This document shows, piece by piece, positions 1 to 14,100 of a stretch of 64,000 bases of DNA. The notes under the pieces are model-generated. The model was not told the DNA's origin, searched no databases, and saw only the letters and a list, made by a program, of their open reading frames with translations. Made by a program: the position numbers and the translations under genes. The DNA is from Blepharisma stoltei (lineage: Eukaryota; Ciliophora; Heterotrichea; Heterotrichida; Blepharismidae). Where the stretch lies: positions 434,001 through 498,000 of the forward strand of contig CAJZBQ010000025.1 of NCBI GenBank assembly GCA_914767885.1. The letters are read 5' to 3'. The stretch's first letter is position 1; every line of letters begins with the position of its first letter.

Positions 1-1900
1 TTTGCTGTACGAGTGTCATTAGAATTTACAACTTCAAGAAGGCTTTCTAAACCCTTACAAATATCATCATCAGACACAAAATTAGGAGCCTTACACCTTA
101 GGCATCTGCCTGCCAATGTACATGTCAAACAATATTTAGAGCAAGCTGTCTAAATCTTACCTTTACAGCTATTATCCCTCTCATACATATAGAACCTGTC
201 CTTACAGAAACAATATCATCCTTTATTTTTTGCATTTTCATCTTTGCATTTAGTACAATAGTCATAAATTTCACACCAGCACTTACTTTTACAGAAAATA
301 TAATAGTAGGGAAGATGCATTAGAAGCCAGTCCTGATGACACTGAAAGCAGGCCTCTGTCCCTTTTTGAAATAGATCTTAAAGGAAAAGCCTTGCAGAAC
401 AGGGAAGTTTTTTTCAAAAAGGTTTCTGCTTAGGCTAGACAGGCTTTGCCTTCCAAAGTCTTTTCCATCGGATACCTCCCAAATGGTATTTCTACCTAGA
501 GAGCTGATATTTTGGCAGGTGGTTCAGCTGGAAATCCAAATAATTATTCCATTCCTAATTCGACTTGAGACAAATGGAGACTGGCTTTTTGAGCCAAGTC
601 AAGGCAAAGGCTAGCTGGCCACTCTGCTCATGACCAATTTAACTTTTAACTTACTTTCACATTTATTAGACTGGAAACTCAAAAAATGCTTTTCCATGCA
701 ACCCAATTTGCTAGTAATAGCCTCATTCTTTTCAAAATCCTTTTCTTCAAGCCCTTTAAGTGGGCTGACTAATTCTTTTTTCTCATAGTAGTCATATGCG
801 ATTTTTTGAGCACATTTTCGCTCCTCAGGAAGCAGCTCTTTTTCATAAGCCTCAATTATTTTGCTGATATATTTTAACAGTCCTTTGGCTTTTACGACAA
901 GGAGCTCATTGTCAACGCTGAGTGTGAGATCAGCTATATAGGAATTTTCGCCAATTTTTGCGATAGAATTAGGAATCAGCCGTGCGCCAGGCCCACAGAA
1001 GACTCTTTCCCCTGGGGTTTTATATTTGGCTACTGGGGTTAAAATAATCCTGTACATAAAATCAACAGGCTCACTCGTATAAAGCAGCTTAAAGTCTTGG
1101 TATTTAGATTTGATCAGCACAAGCGAGGGTCTATAAAGCTTGCATCAGCCGTTTATGGTGTATTCTCAATGGGTAAAGCCAAAGGAAAAATAATAATCAG
1201 TGCTTTTATATTGCTGAAAAGCTGTCCCACCTCTTAAAATCCCTGGCTCTCTTTGAAGTTTCCTCGAAACCCTGGTGCAAGGACTTTCATCAGTAAAGTT
1301 AATGACCTGGAAATTTTAAAAATTATAAACAAAGTCAATATGGCTGTCATCAATTATTAGAGGCCACCAATTTTTTCAATAAGCACTTTCTGGTCATATT
1401 GCTCTGGGATTACAAGCTGTCCAAATGTCCTAGTAGTGGAGCCTTACAAAAATATAGGCCATGAGAGGGGATTTTTTTTTGCGTTTCATATTAAAGACAA
1501 TAAAAAACTGGTCTGAGAGAGCCCTAAATGTCTTCCGCGCCTTCTGGGCCTGAATTAGGGATGCTTCAGCCATTAGGAATATTTAGGATTGAAGGGACTT
1601 TTGTGACGCCTATCCAAGTCTCGTCTCTGGCTAAATAGCTGAGGTGTGAAAAACTCTAATAGCGTTTTCTCGATTTTTCTGAAGTTTTTCAGCTTCATTG
1701 TCTAGAATGACACTGAGCACCATATCAAAAAGTCATTTCCATCATTGAATTATTTAATTTAGGCACCAGAAATCTTGGTTCCCTATCATAGTCTGTTTCT
1801 TGGTCAACTATGGAAACTTTCATATTAAAGTCAAAATACGGACAGTCAAAAAACCACTCTTATTTTTTCATATCGCCAGCTTTAGCAACCAATAATAATC
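1..1900 (-). pseudogene. decayed Cys-rich/unknown protein, minus strand
   Basis: Reading leftwards, the minus strand gives long open stretches broken by stops and frameshifts. About 1900-1700 encodes a stretch starting EWFFDCPYFDFNMKVSIVDQ and then shifts frame. About 1310-611 is open for more than 200 codons if TGA is read as Trp, including KLLYTSEPVDF and a charged helical tail. About 310-1 is cysteine-rich (KCWCEIYDYCTKCKD and CSKYCLTCTLAGRCLRC) with one in-frame TAG near 150. The Cys spacing resembles furin-like/extracellular Cys-rich repeats of ciliate surface proteins. No single 15-nt intron fixes the breaks I checked. It may be a pseudogene, or a gene with more inserts than I can resolve; it may continue past the left edge. 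Confidence 0.4.
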
Positions 1901-2117
1901 CAAACCATATCAGAGTTTTTTGCATTTTTTAATTGAGAAAATGGATTAGTTTAATTTTTTATCTCTAATACATTAAGCGATTTTCTTGTATAATTAATGG
2001 TTTCAATTGCTATCTTTTGAGCTATGATGCTATTGTCTGGCATTTTAGCTACTCAATAGTTGATGAAGCCTTAAAAACCTTACAAGGCTGCTTAACCTTG
2101 GACATAAACAACCACAT

Positions 2118-3072
2118 TTGCTTAAAAAGAAGCCACCAGCTGCAGATAAGGATTATATAAAACTTCTTTTTGATATCGACTATATCTACGCCCTTTTGCC
2201 TCCTCATACTTGTGATGAAGAAAAAGCTAGGTTCAATGAGTTTCGTCTATCAGACAAAGAGCAAACTCGTGTATTTTCCCTTCTGCCCTTTGGCTACCTG
2301 AAAAACAGCTTTATTTAACTGCTAATAGGGTTTCTATCTTAGACTCATATAGTTATGTATATGTAACCTTTTTTGATTCTGACTGAAATGAAGTCAGAAA
2401 TACTGATTTTGTAGGGAAAAATCAGGTGCCCAGCATAATCACACCTGGCGCATCGAAAAGAACTGAAGTCCACTTATAATTATAACGTGCATTTATATTT
2501 TTTATATAAGTATGAGGACACTCAACTAATAGACTGCACTGAGGAACACCTCCTTGTAAAAGACAATTCGGCTCTGACAAAGGATCTAGTTGCACCTTTG
2601 GCTCAAGCCCCTACATTAGATTTTTAAATACAAATTATTTCGTATCATTTGCCCAGACAAAGTATGACTTCATAAGCCTCATCATAGGCCTGCTTTATCT
2701 ATTATAGAAGCCTTAGAAGGAGGAGAGTTCAAAATAATTTACACGAGCGAGCCTTTAAATTTCCCTTCTACCCTGCTTGCGAATCCAAAATGGATTAATA
2801 CAAAATTTTCGAAAAATGACATAAGGAGGATTATGATGGTCACAAGTATTGCGAATTAGGATTTCCAAAGTGGCGTCGCTGGCCTGACGGTGAGTCTCGA
2901 CGACGAAATTGCGGTAGCGGTTAAAGTGGATAGGCTGAGGAATTTTGTGCAGTATGTTGTTAATGTCTATGAGTATGGGAGATTGCCTGATAAGAATAAC
3001 TGGGCTGATAAGCTTGGGGAGGAATATTTTAGAAGTCTGCCACAGGGAGTTTTTATTAACAATAATTCTTAA
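2118..3072 (+). pseudogene. decayed paralogue of the 1-1900 pseudogene
   Basis: Open pieces on the plus strand are separated by stops: 2118-2318 (66 codons), about 2310-2475 (includes VYVTFFDSDWNEVRNTDF with TGA as Trp), and about 2720-3072. The last piece reads FKIIYTSEPLNF, then DDEIAVAVKVDRLRNFVQYV and ends at TAA. It parallels the minus-strand copy at 611-1120 (FKLLYTSEPVDF, then DNELLVVKAKGLLKYISKI), so the two are diverged copies in opposite orientation. Function is not recognised. In-frame TAG and TAA codons make a working gene unlikely. Confidence 0.4.
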
Positions 3073-4480
3073 TTATTTATTAGATATTGGGTGATTTTTA
3101 TAAATTATATGATAAATTGGCTTTTTATTGAAAATATAAATTTAATTTTGATGATTTAATTCTCTATCTTTTAGTCAAAATTTATAAATTTGTAAAATAA
3201 TGATCATTTTCTTATTTTTATGCATAATGGAACAGGCAAGCAAACATTTTCTTTGAATTTATACTATCACTACTACATAAGCTCATAAAGCCATCCATAA
3301 CTACAAAAGCACGCTCCCAGCTTGATTTATGATATAATAGAGCTACATTTAAACAAAAATTATTTCGTAAATGGCAAGAAGTTTCTAAAAGACCTCTCTA
3401 TTCCTATCTGTATTATTTAGAATCAGGGCGTGCTATGCTTAGTTTTACTATTCCGATGCTTATCATGATTTAGGAGAAGCAAAAGGATTTCGAATTAACA
3501 TAATTAAAAAAAAGGAATAGCGAAATAAGTTCACAAAAATATCTATCGTCCAACTAGAAGGATAATCCATTATTAATGCAATCTTACAGGATAAACTAGG
3601 GGAGAACAGCACCTATAATCTAGGAATTCATAACAGAATTAGTTAGAGTTGATCTTTATCAAGCTAAAAAAATCTGGATACCCAGGGTCTGCTTTCTTAA
3701 AATAAAACTTCTGAATTCAGGATTTTTAAAATTAGCAGCTGTCTTAAACTTGAAATCCTATAGTCATTACTTTAAAGCAGTAATCTTCAAATTTTATTTA
3801 ATTAAAAGCCCAATTATTTTTAAGTAATCCATTATAAATGCTAAATTGTAAAAATTAATTGCTTTTTTTACCATTTTTTAACTGAGAGCTTTCCATGAAA
3901 TTAAAATTACAGATAATATAATCTCTTTAGTTTAAAACTTGGTGTTTTATTCATAAGTATCTCAATTAAAATCATCGTAAAGATATGGGCCAAGTTTGCT
4001 TGCGAGGTAATGAATTAATTTTTGGTTCAATATGAACTATGCCTCTACACTAGTTGCATCAAATTTTTGAAAAAAACTGATGAATGCAATACGTGTAGCA
4101 GCTTAGAAACTCTGAAGAACTTGGCTTGCAATTCTACATATTTGGATGATTCAAGAAGTGAAAGAGAATGATCGTCCAAAAGCTGATAAATCGCTGGACC
4201 AAAATTTTGATGTTTTTCTAGAGAAAGGCTTGGATCATAAGCATATGAATTATCAAGAAAGAGTAAAATAAGTGAATTGTACTAAGAAGAACGTAATAAT
4301 AAATCTGTAGGGCTGAGAAGATGTCAAAATAATTCGCAGAGCAGTTCTCTAGCAGATAGGAGACTTAGGAACTTAAGCAGAAAATGATAGATCTTGTATA
4401 TGGGTTGAGCTTAAATGTTAGGTTGATGAGTCTATAATTGTAATACAGATTTAAATGAGCTTTTTGGTCTTACTGGATAA
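3073..4480. other. AT-rich gene-poor stretch with faint coding relics
   Basis: No convincing gene. Short open patches survive, for example plus-strand about 3345-3470 (KLFRKWQEVSKRPLYSYLYY) and about 4065-4275 (starts near KTDECNTCSSLETLKNLACN). Each is closed by TAA or TAG and has no family I can name. This looks like germline-limited or decayed sequence. Confidence 0.4.
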
Positions 4481-5056
4481 ATTTTTGAAGAAATAATTTA
4501 TAAATAAATTTTAAGCAAAGAAGAGATTAATTAGCAAGTTAATCTTTAGCTATTTGATAATTCGAATAATAAATTATAATAGACTTAATGCTGGATATCT
4601 CTTCGATTACAAAATAACTAAATATTTATTAATTGTAGCTAATTAATTATCAAGTATTTAAAATTAACTTAAATAGAAAATTTCTTTTATACATTTACTT
4701 TTATTTAAAATATAAAAAAACTTTAAATTACTAAATGCTGTATAAGTAATATTATTTTGAGATTTAATTTTCACTAACTACCTGCCTTCCTTGAGCGAAC
4801 CAGCATTTCTATTCTTAAATAAAAAATTTTGTTGAAGTTTTTAAAAAAACTCTTGAAAAAAATTGGAAAAAGTTAAATTAATCTATAAATTTATGTTTTA
4901 AAATACAAGCTGCTTATATTTCAAACAGAGTTAGCTAGGATTTCATCATATTAATTATCAAGTATATCAAAATATTTTTTCATAAAAATTTTGTTTGCTA
5001 GCAAGACGCCAGGTTTTAACCCAAAAAATAGGGATTTGCTCGTTCCTGAGGGAAAG
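4481..5056. repeat. dispersed AT-rich repeat, copy 1
   Basis: Shares several ordered blocks with 42001-42356: ATTTTTGAAGAAATAATTTA at the left end, then CTTCCTTGAGC, then an ATTATCAA..TATATCAAAATATTTTTT block, then an AAAAAATAG block, and a GAGGGA-containing right end. The spacing differs between copies, so they are diverged members of one family. No ORF inside. Confidence 0.55.
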
Positions 5057-5199
5057 TAAGTTATAAAATGTTTGATGTGATTCTCAGCAATATCTCTTAT
5101 AGAGTCTATATAGATTTATTTTATAAACTGAATTATTTTTTACTCCTCGTTAAGCTTACATTAATTAGAGTAGACACAAAATTAAGAATAAAAGGTTAT

Positions 5200-8100
5200 T
5201 TAAGCCTTAGATTTGCTTGTTTCCACCGGAGGATAAGCTTGAATGATGAAATACCTGACAATCATGTAAATTGTTTCCATAATAAAGATCTCAATTAAGA
5301 TTCCCCATAAGAAGCTAACAGCCCAGTACCCACTCCATTTATGGCAGAAGTCATAGCTTAGCATCACAATTCCAACAATAGATCCAATGAGAATGGCAAC
5401 TCCAAGAGTCACTGCAGCTGCTGACCATTGTGGAGCTTTAGTTCTATCAATGCTAAACGCAACAACCATAAAGATTTCAACAGGGATTGTAATAGCTAAA
5501 GCCAAAATCATATACCCAAAGTAGTTTCCTTCATAGTCATCAAACAATGTCTGAGTTGCTGTTTCGCTTCCTGAGTTGATATCTTCAAATCCAAAGTACA
5601 GCAATCCTTCAAGCAATAGTTCAAAGATGATGACTACAACCAAAGTGAAGAGCCTTGCTACTCTCGAGAATGTTGGCCTATAATAGAATATTCCAAGAGC
5701 TAAATGGCCTTCAATTATGCTCATTTGAATAACTTTGCAATATTTTTAAAGTTGAGCAACCTATAATGAGTGGAATATTACTTATTTATCTAAAACCAGA
5801 TTACTCAACTGATTGAAAAAGTATAATTCTTGAAGCTCATACTTAACTTCATCCTCAGGCTTCTCATCATTTGATGGTCCTCCAATTTGTTGGACTATTG
5901 AGTTTTCAGTCAAATCAATTTCTTGCGACTCAACAACTTCATCCTCTGAACTGCCAGACTGTCCGCTTTCAACTGACTCTTCTCCTTGGGATGCATGAAT
6001 GCTTATATCATGACGCATTAGTCCTCGCTCAGTTGGTCTTGGAGAATGGGATGGTGAGTTGTGAGGCACATTCCTAGTTTTGATCTCAGTAGCTGCAGGG
6101 TGGCTAATTCTGTCGATAATCACCATAATTGGGGCCAGAATCAAGCCAATAAACAAAGTGACTACAAGGATGTAGAGAGGGGCGTAGTTATCGTCACAGC
6201 TTGAGCTACTAGTTGGTACATAAGGAGGTGGATTATCGCTAGGGTTGATCTCTACAAGTTTGTACATTGAGAAATGGTAGACCTTGACTTTGACTGTTTG
6301 ATCTTCGTTGTTGATGCTTGAAACCTTGCAGTTTGACTCAGTCCAATTTGAGCTTGTTTCATTGTAGTATTGGCAGCCCCACACCATTCCTTCAGAAATA
6401 TTCTTGTAGAAAGGCAGCTCAATGAGGAATGGATAATCAGTTGACGAGTATGGAACATAAGTTTCATCATTAATTGTAAGAGTGTAGTCTTTGTATGTGC
6501 CTGAATTTCCAAAGCTGAATAAAGCGATATCAGAATAGCTATCGTTTGAATATCCCTGGTAGAAATTAGCTCTCATGTTCATAATACTATCATCATCAAA
6601 TTCAAGGATGCTAGGATAAGTAAGAATTTTACTGTTAGTATATTCCTTAGTTTTATTCTCCATATCTTTTCTGAAATTTCTATCTTTATAAATCTGGACA
6701 TTATCAGTATTTTGATTTCCACTTAGCGATGATTGAGTCACTAGGTCATCATGGGTTGCTTTTACAGCCCAAGTAAGATAGAAGTCATTGACGTACAAAA
6801 CTGATTTTTCAAAGCTTTTATCTGAGAAGCTAGTGCTATTTCCATAATTCAAATAGCTCTCACCTATCAAAACCACTGTATTCATATTATCTTGGCTTGG
6901 GTAAAGTGTATTGTAAGTGGTCAAAATGCTATTAAGCCAAGTTATCAACTGTTCGTACATACTAATGCTCATTAAATCAGTTTGGCTGGTCATAGAGTAA
7001 ACAGATCCCAGCAGAGACTGAAGTAAATTGACTGTCATGCTGCTTTGGGTTTGGACATAAGACTGCAAATCACTCCACATCTTTGCAAACAAAGAACTAT
7101 CAATTGTAGCTCCTGAGCATATCAAAGTAATAGTAGATGGGATATTATCTGGATCAAGAGTCATGGACAGGTAAGTATCCATCAACGTGCTAGTGTCTAG
7201 ACGCCTTCCAGGTGAGTATTTGCTAACTGTAAGTTTAGAAGATGAGTAATCTTCGCAAGTATCAAGCTGGTCACAAACATGGACTGAAATAACCTGCTCG
7301 CCTGAAGACAGTTTGGATGAAATTTGGCTTTCTTCAGTGGTAGATCCTATAGTGTATTTCGAGTTTGATCCAGATAGAGAGTACTTGTACGTGTAAAGAA
7401 GTGGATAGTCTTCATCATCACGATCAACGCAGCCACTTATTGAAATTGTAAAAGTATCAATTAAAGCCATTCCAGTTGTTGGCGACACAGCTAATGCTCC
7501 TGAGCAAGATGCTCCTAAGTTAACTGAGACAGACAAGTCAACGCTTAAGCTTACACTGTTAGAGTCTGTTATCTTCAAGGTGAATACATATGCCATTCCA
7601 TCACTCATTGTCCCAGAAGGAATTAAAAGAGACGGAAGATTATTTGGTGAAATTGAAATCGATAATCCAGATTTTTGAGTCCATATAAACGTAGAACCTT
7701 CGCTTGAGGAAACACTTGCTGAGTATTTGTTCTTATTCTGGCTGCTGGCTTTTGTAGCAATAGCTGGTATTTCAATTGAGCTAGAAGTATCAGCATCTAA
7801 GACATTGAGAGTTATGGTTAAGCTTGCTGTTCTAGTATCTTTCGATATTGTGCAAGTTATATCCCATTCAGCACCCTTTACAATCTTTGCTGAAGGAATA
7901 GTAAGTGCGCTATTTGCTTCATTGCTTAGTAAGATTGAGCCATCTGCACCTTTGCATGTCGACCCATCTTCGTGATTAGCACAGGTCCAAGCATAAGTAA
8001 GACCTGAAGAATCATCTGGATCTTTGGACTTATCAGCATTGACGGTATAATCTTTGGATGAAGAAATTTGTCCGCTACCTTTAGACAACTCAATATATAG

Positions 8101-11100
8101 AGGAGAAGATGTAACTGTAATAGAAACTGTAGCACTACCAGTAACTGTTGTTCCACTATTGTCTTGAGAAGCAGTTGCTGTGAAAGAATATGGACCTCCA
8201 GCAGTAAACGTGTTCTTAGGTATCGATAATTTTTGAGTTGTAGTGCTTGAAGCAAGAGAAGATGCTATACTATTATCTGTGGTTGAAACATAAGACCATT
8301 TCCAAGATATGGCGCTTGTTGAGCCTCCACAAACTGATGTCACTTTAGCTTTCACTTCTTTTTTATCAGAAGCTTTCATTGATACTGAGCTGCCTGAGTC
8401 AAATGAAACGGATAGAGACTGTTGAGGAGAAACTGATGTTACTACGGATGCCGAGCTTGTTGTTTCACTGAGCCAATTTTTGATTGTCACAGTCACCGTT
8501 AAAGTTGCATCAGAAGATACTGAGGAAAGTTTGTCTCTAGTAATTGTTAAAGATGATGATGTTTGCTTTTCAGCCCAAGACGACAAACTTGAAAGAGCAG
8601 GAGACATTATAGCTTTCCAAGTATAAGTGAAATCACCTCCAAAAGACCCAGTAGACTTATCAGATGAGTAAAGGAGTGAGTCACTTCCACATCCAAGAGA
8701 GATAGATTCTGGGCCTGATAATTTTGCAGTTGGACTTGTGTTTGATCCCATGGCTATTGAAACACTTAATGCTTGATAGTTTGTTGTACATGTATCTTTT
8801 GTATCTTTAAGAATATATGTGCCATCTAAATCAATAGAGTCATTTCTTAGCTTGAATCCCGAGCCTAAGGCAATTTTCAAATTCTTTGAGTCAGTCCAAG
8901 AGCAAATAGGGTTGGTTCCCATCATAATATAAGAATCATAAGTTAATGTCTTGGAGCAAATTGGATCTGCTGAAATATCTATTGGAACCTTAAATGTTAT
9001 ATTCTTCTTTCCGAAAATTAATACTATTACTAAAATTAAAATCCTCGAAAAAAAAGAGGAAAACGGATCTGAGAGTCAAGGATTTTTACTCGTGCTGTGC
9101 TATGAGAAAAATTTTCGCAAACATCATAGTCACAGAAGTGTACGAAGAACTATATGCTGCGCTTACTACGTCTGAAGGTGCAAGATATTTCTTGCACACA
9201 ACACATTTGCCATTTGAATAAGTATAGCCAGAGTTACACTGACAGCTTTTTGAGGCTGAATCATATGAAGAATTGGCAGTGCATGCACAAGTTGTTCCAG
9301 TTAGCTCTGCATTCGTAATGCATACAGAGCACTTATTGCCATCATTAGCGTCACAAGAAGTGCAAAGATTGTTGCATGTTGCTATACAGTTGTTTGAAGA
9401 GTTCAGAGTATAGCCAGTATTGCAAACACATAGACCATTCGATACTGATGCATTTGCCTTGCAAGCTGTACAAACTGTAGCAGATGTGCATTTAGAGCAT
9501 GAAGTTGGACATTGAGTGCATTTGCCACCAGATGGATAATAGCCATCATTGCATGAGCATGTGCTATCATTTGAATTTTTAGTTGCATTATCAACACAAG
9601 CAGTGCATGCTGTTGCAGTTGTGCAAGATAAACATTGATTAGTGCATGACTTGCAGGTGTCTGTATCTAAATAGCTGGTAGATGAGCAGGCGCAAGTTGA
9701 TGTTCCAGATCCCTCAAATGTTGATGTGCATGTTGTGCAAGTTCCATAACTAGTGGTAGAGCAAGTATCACAGTGAGCCAATGAGCATTTGCAAGATGAT
9801 GTTGTAGCATCCCAACTAAATCCAGACTTACACTCTTGGCATGTTCCATATGATGTCGTTGAGCAAGTCTTGCAGTTACTAATTGAGCACTCGCAAGATT
9901 TTGACGAGTCGCTAAAAGTAAACCCAGATTGACATGTATCGCAATTTCCATATGTGGTTGTTGAACAGGTTACACAATTAGCAATTGAGCACAAACATTT
10001 AGATGAAGCAGAATCCCAGCTAAACCCGGATTGACAAGTATCGCAAATTTGTGAATCTGATCCTGAGCATGCTTGACAATTTTCAACTGCACATGTAGCA
10101 GTGCAATATCCAGACGTCAACTTATATCCGTCAGCGCATGTTTCGCAATCATTAGAGTTATCAGCTGCACAAGTCTTACAATTATTCTGGCCATCTGTGC
10201 ATAGGCAAGATCCTGATGTCAGTGTCGTCCCTGAATCACATTTTGAGCAATCACCTGAGTTATCAGCTACGCAAGTCTCACAATGGTACTTTCCAGCTGT
10301 ACATACACAAGATCCTGATGACAAATCTGTTGCTGAATCACATGTGCCACACGTTGTGCTATCCGAACAGGTAGTACAATGGTTGCTGCCAGCTGTGCAT
10401 TTAGGTGAGCAAGTGTTTGGAGATGTAGAAGATACTGCGTCGCTTTCTGAAGTGCAAGACCCGCAAGTAGTGCTATCTGAGCAAGCCGCACAGCCGTTTG
10501 AACCAGCTGTACATTTAGGTGAGCAAGTGTTTGGAGATGTTGAAGATACTGCGTCGCTTTCTGAAGTGCAAGACCCGCAAGTAGTAGCATCTGTGCAAGT
10601 TGCGCAGCCGTTTGAGCCAACTGTGCATTTTCCTACACACTTGTTTCCGGATACTATATCGCTTTCTGAAGTGCAAGACCCGCAAGTAGTGCTATCTGTG
10701 CAAGTCGCGCAGCCATTTGAGCCAGCTGTGCATTTAGGTAAGCAAGTATTTGGAGATGCTGAAGATACTGCGTCACTTTCTGAAGTGCAAGACCCGCAAG
10801 TAGTAGCATCTGAGCAAGTTGCGCAGCCGTTTGAGCCAGTTGTGCATTTAGGTGAGCAAGTGTTTGGAGATGTTGAAGATACTGCGTCGCTTTCTGAAGT
10901 GCAAGATCCGCAAGTAGTAGCATCTGTGCAAGTAGCGCAGCCGTTTGAGCCAACTGTGCATTGCCCTAAAAATATATAAAATAAATTAGAAAATTATTTT
11001 TAAATAATGCAAACGCTAATTCTTTCTGTGCATTTAGGTGAGCAAGTGTTTGGAGAAGTTGAAGATACTGCGTCGCTTTCCGAAGTGCAAGACCCGCAAG

Positions 11101-14100
11101 TAGTGTCATCTGTGCAAGTTGCGCAGCCGTTTGAGCCAACTGTGCATTTTCCTACACACTTGTTTCCGGATACTATATCGCTATCTGAAGTGCAAGACCC
11201 GCAAGTAGTGCTATCTGTGCAAGTTGCGCAGCCATTTGAGCCAGCTGTGCATTTAGGTGAGCAAGTGTTTGGAGATGTTGAAGATACTGCGTCGCTTTCT
11301 GAAGTGCAAGATCCGCAAGTAGTGTCATCTGTACAAGTTGCGCAGCCATTTGAGCCAACTGTACATTTAGGTGAGCAAGTGTTTGGAGATGTTGAAGATA
11401 CTGCGTCGCTTTCTGAAGTGCAAGACCCGCAAGTAGTGTCATCTGTGCAAGTTGCGCAGCCGTTTGAGCCAACTGTGCATTTTCCTACACACTTGTTTCC
11501 GGATACTATATCGCTTTCTGAAGTGCAAGACCCGCAAGTAGTGCTATCTGTGCAAGTTGCGCAGCCATTTGAGCCAGCTGTGCATTTTGGTGAGCAAGTG
11601 TTTGGAGATGTTGAAGATATTGCGTCACTTTCTGAAGTGCAAGACCCGCAAGTAGTAGCATCTGAGCAAGTTGCGCAGCCGTCTGAGCCAGCTGTGCATT
11701 GCCTCTAAAAAATTATGAATTAAATTTGAAAATCATTTTAAAATAGTGGAAACGCTAATTCGTTCTGTGCATTTAGGTGAGCAAGTGTTTGGAGATGTTG
11801 AAGATACTGCGTCGCTTTCTGAAGTGCAAGATCCGCAAGTAGTAGCATCTGTGCAAGTTGCGCAGCCGTTTGAGCCAACTGTACATTTAGGTGAGCAAGT
11901 GTTTGGAGATGTTGAAGATACTGCGTCGCTTTCTGAAGTGCAAGACCCGCAAGTAGTATCATCTGTGCAAGTTGCGCAGCCGTTTGAGCCAACTGTGCAT
12001 TTTCCTACACACTTGTTTCCGGATACTATATCGCTTTCTGAAGTGCAAGACCCGCAAGTAGTGCTATCTGTGCAAGTTGCGCAGCCATTTGAGCCAGCTG
12101 TGCATTTAGGTGAGCAAGTATTTGGAGATGTTGAAGATACTGCGTCGCTTTCTGAAGTGCAAGATCCGCAAGTAGTGTCATCTGTACAAGTTGCGCAGCC
12201 GTTTGAGCCAACTGTACATTTAGGTGAGCAAGTGTTTGGAGATGTTGAAGATACTGCGTCGCTTTCTGAAGTGCAAGATCCGCAAGTAGTATCATCTGTG
12301 CAAGTTGCGCAGCCGTTTGAGCCAACTGTGCATTTTCCTACACACTTGTTTCCGGATACTATATCGCTTTCTGAAGTGCAAGACCCGCAAGTAGTGCTAT
12401 CTGTGCAAGTTGCGCAGCCATTTGAGCCAGCTGTGCATTTAGGTGAGCAAGTGTTTGGAGATGCTGAAGATATTGCGTCACTTTCTGAAGTGCAAGACCC
12501 GCAAGTAGTAGCATCTGAGCAAGTTGCGCAGCCGTTTGAGCCAGCTGTGCATTTAGGTGAGCAAGTGTTTGGAGATGTTGAAGATACTGCGTCGCTTTCT
12601 GAAGTGCAAGATCCGCAAGTAGTAGCATCTGTGCAAGTTGCGCAGCCGTTTGAGCCAACTGTGCATTGCCCTCTAAAAAATATATAAACTAAATTATAAA
12701 ATTATTGCTAAATAAACGCAAACGCTAATTCTTTCTGTACATTTAGGTGAGCAAGTGTTTGGAGATGTTGAAGATACTGCGTCGCTTTCTGAAGTGCAAG
12801 ACCCGCAAGTAGTATCATCTGTGCAAGTTGCGCAGCCGTTTGAGCCAACTGTGCACTTTCCTACACACTTGTTTCCGGATACTATATCGCTTTCTGAAGT
12901 GCAAGACCCACAAGTAGTGCTATCTGTGCAAGTTGCGCAGCCATTTGAGCCAGCTGTGCATTTAGGTGAGCAAGTGTTTGGAGATGTTGAAGATACTGCG
13001 TCGCTTTCTGAAGTGCAAGATCCGCAAGTAGTGTCATCTGCGCAAGTTGCGCAGCCGTTTGAGCCAACTGTGCATTTAGGTGAGCAAGTGTTTGGAGATG
13101 TTGAAGATACTGCGTCGCTTTCTGAAGTGCAAGACCCGCAAGTAGTGTCATCTGTGCAAGTTGCGCAGCCGTTTGAGCCAATTGTGCATTTTCCTACACA
13201 CTTGTTTCCGGATACTATATCGCTTTCTGAAGTGCAAGACTCGCAAGTAGTGCTATCTGTGCAAGTTGCGCAGCCATTTGAGCCAGCTGTGCATTTAGGC
13301 GAGCAAGTGTTTGGAGATGTTGAAGATACTGCGTCACTTTCTGAAGTGCAAGACCCGCAAGTAGTAGCATCTGAGCAAGTTGCGCAGCCATTTGAGCCAG
13401 CTGTGCATTGTTCTCTAAAAATATAATAAAATAATAAAAATATTCCTAAATACGTAAGGCTAATTGTTTCTGTGCATTTAGGTGAGCAAGTGTTTGGAGA
13501 TGTTGAAGATACTGCGTCACTTTCTGAAGTGCAAGACCCGCAAGTAGTAGCATCTGTGCAAGTTGCGCAGCCGTTTGAGCCAACTGTCCATTGCCCTCTA
13601 AAAAAATTATAAACTAAAATATCAAATTATTCCAAAATAACGCAAACGCTAATTCGTTCTGTACATTTAGGTGAGCAAGCGTTTGGAGAAGTTGAAGATA
13701 CGGCGTCGCTTTCTGAAGTGCAAGACCCGCAAGTAGTATCATCTGTACAAGTTGCGCAGCCATTTGAGCCAACTGTGCATTTTCCTATACACTTGTTTCC
13801 GGATACTATATCGCTTTCTGAAGTGCAAGACCCGCAAGTAGTGCTATCTGTGCAAGTTGCGCAGCCATTTGAGCCAGCTGTGCATTTAGGTGAGCAAGTG
13901 TTTGGAGATGTTGAAGATACTGCGTCGCTTTCTGAAGTGCAAGATCCGCAAGTAGTAGCATCTGAACAAGTTGCGCAGCCGTTAGAGCCAACTGTACATT
14001 TAGGTGAGCAAGTGTTTGGAGATGTTGAAGATACTGCGTCGCTTTCTGAAGTGCAAGATCCGCAAGTAGTATCATCTGTGCAAGTTGCGCAGCCGTTTGA

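Noticed and set aside
9002-9221. Plus-strand ORFs over the 9.0-9.1 kb IES
   Set aside because: Short, without family features, and lying over a segment that is removed from the minus-strand gene.
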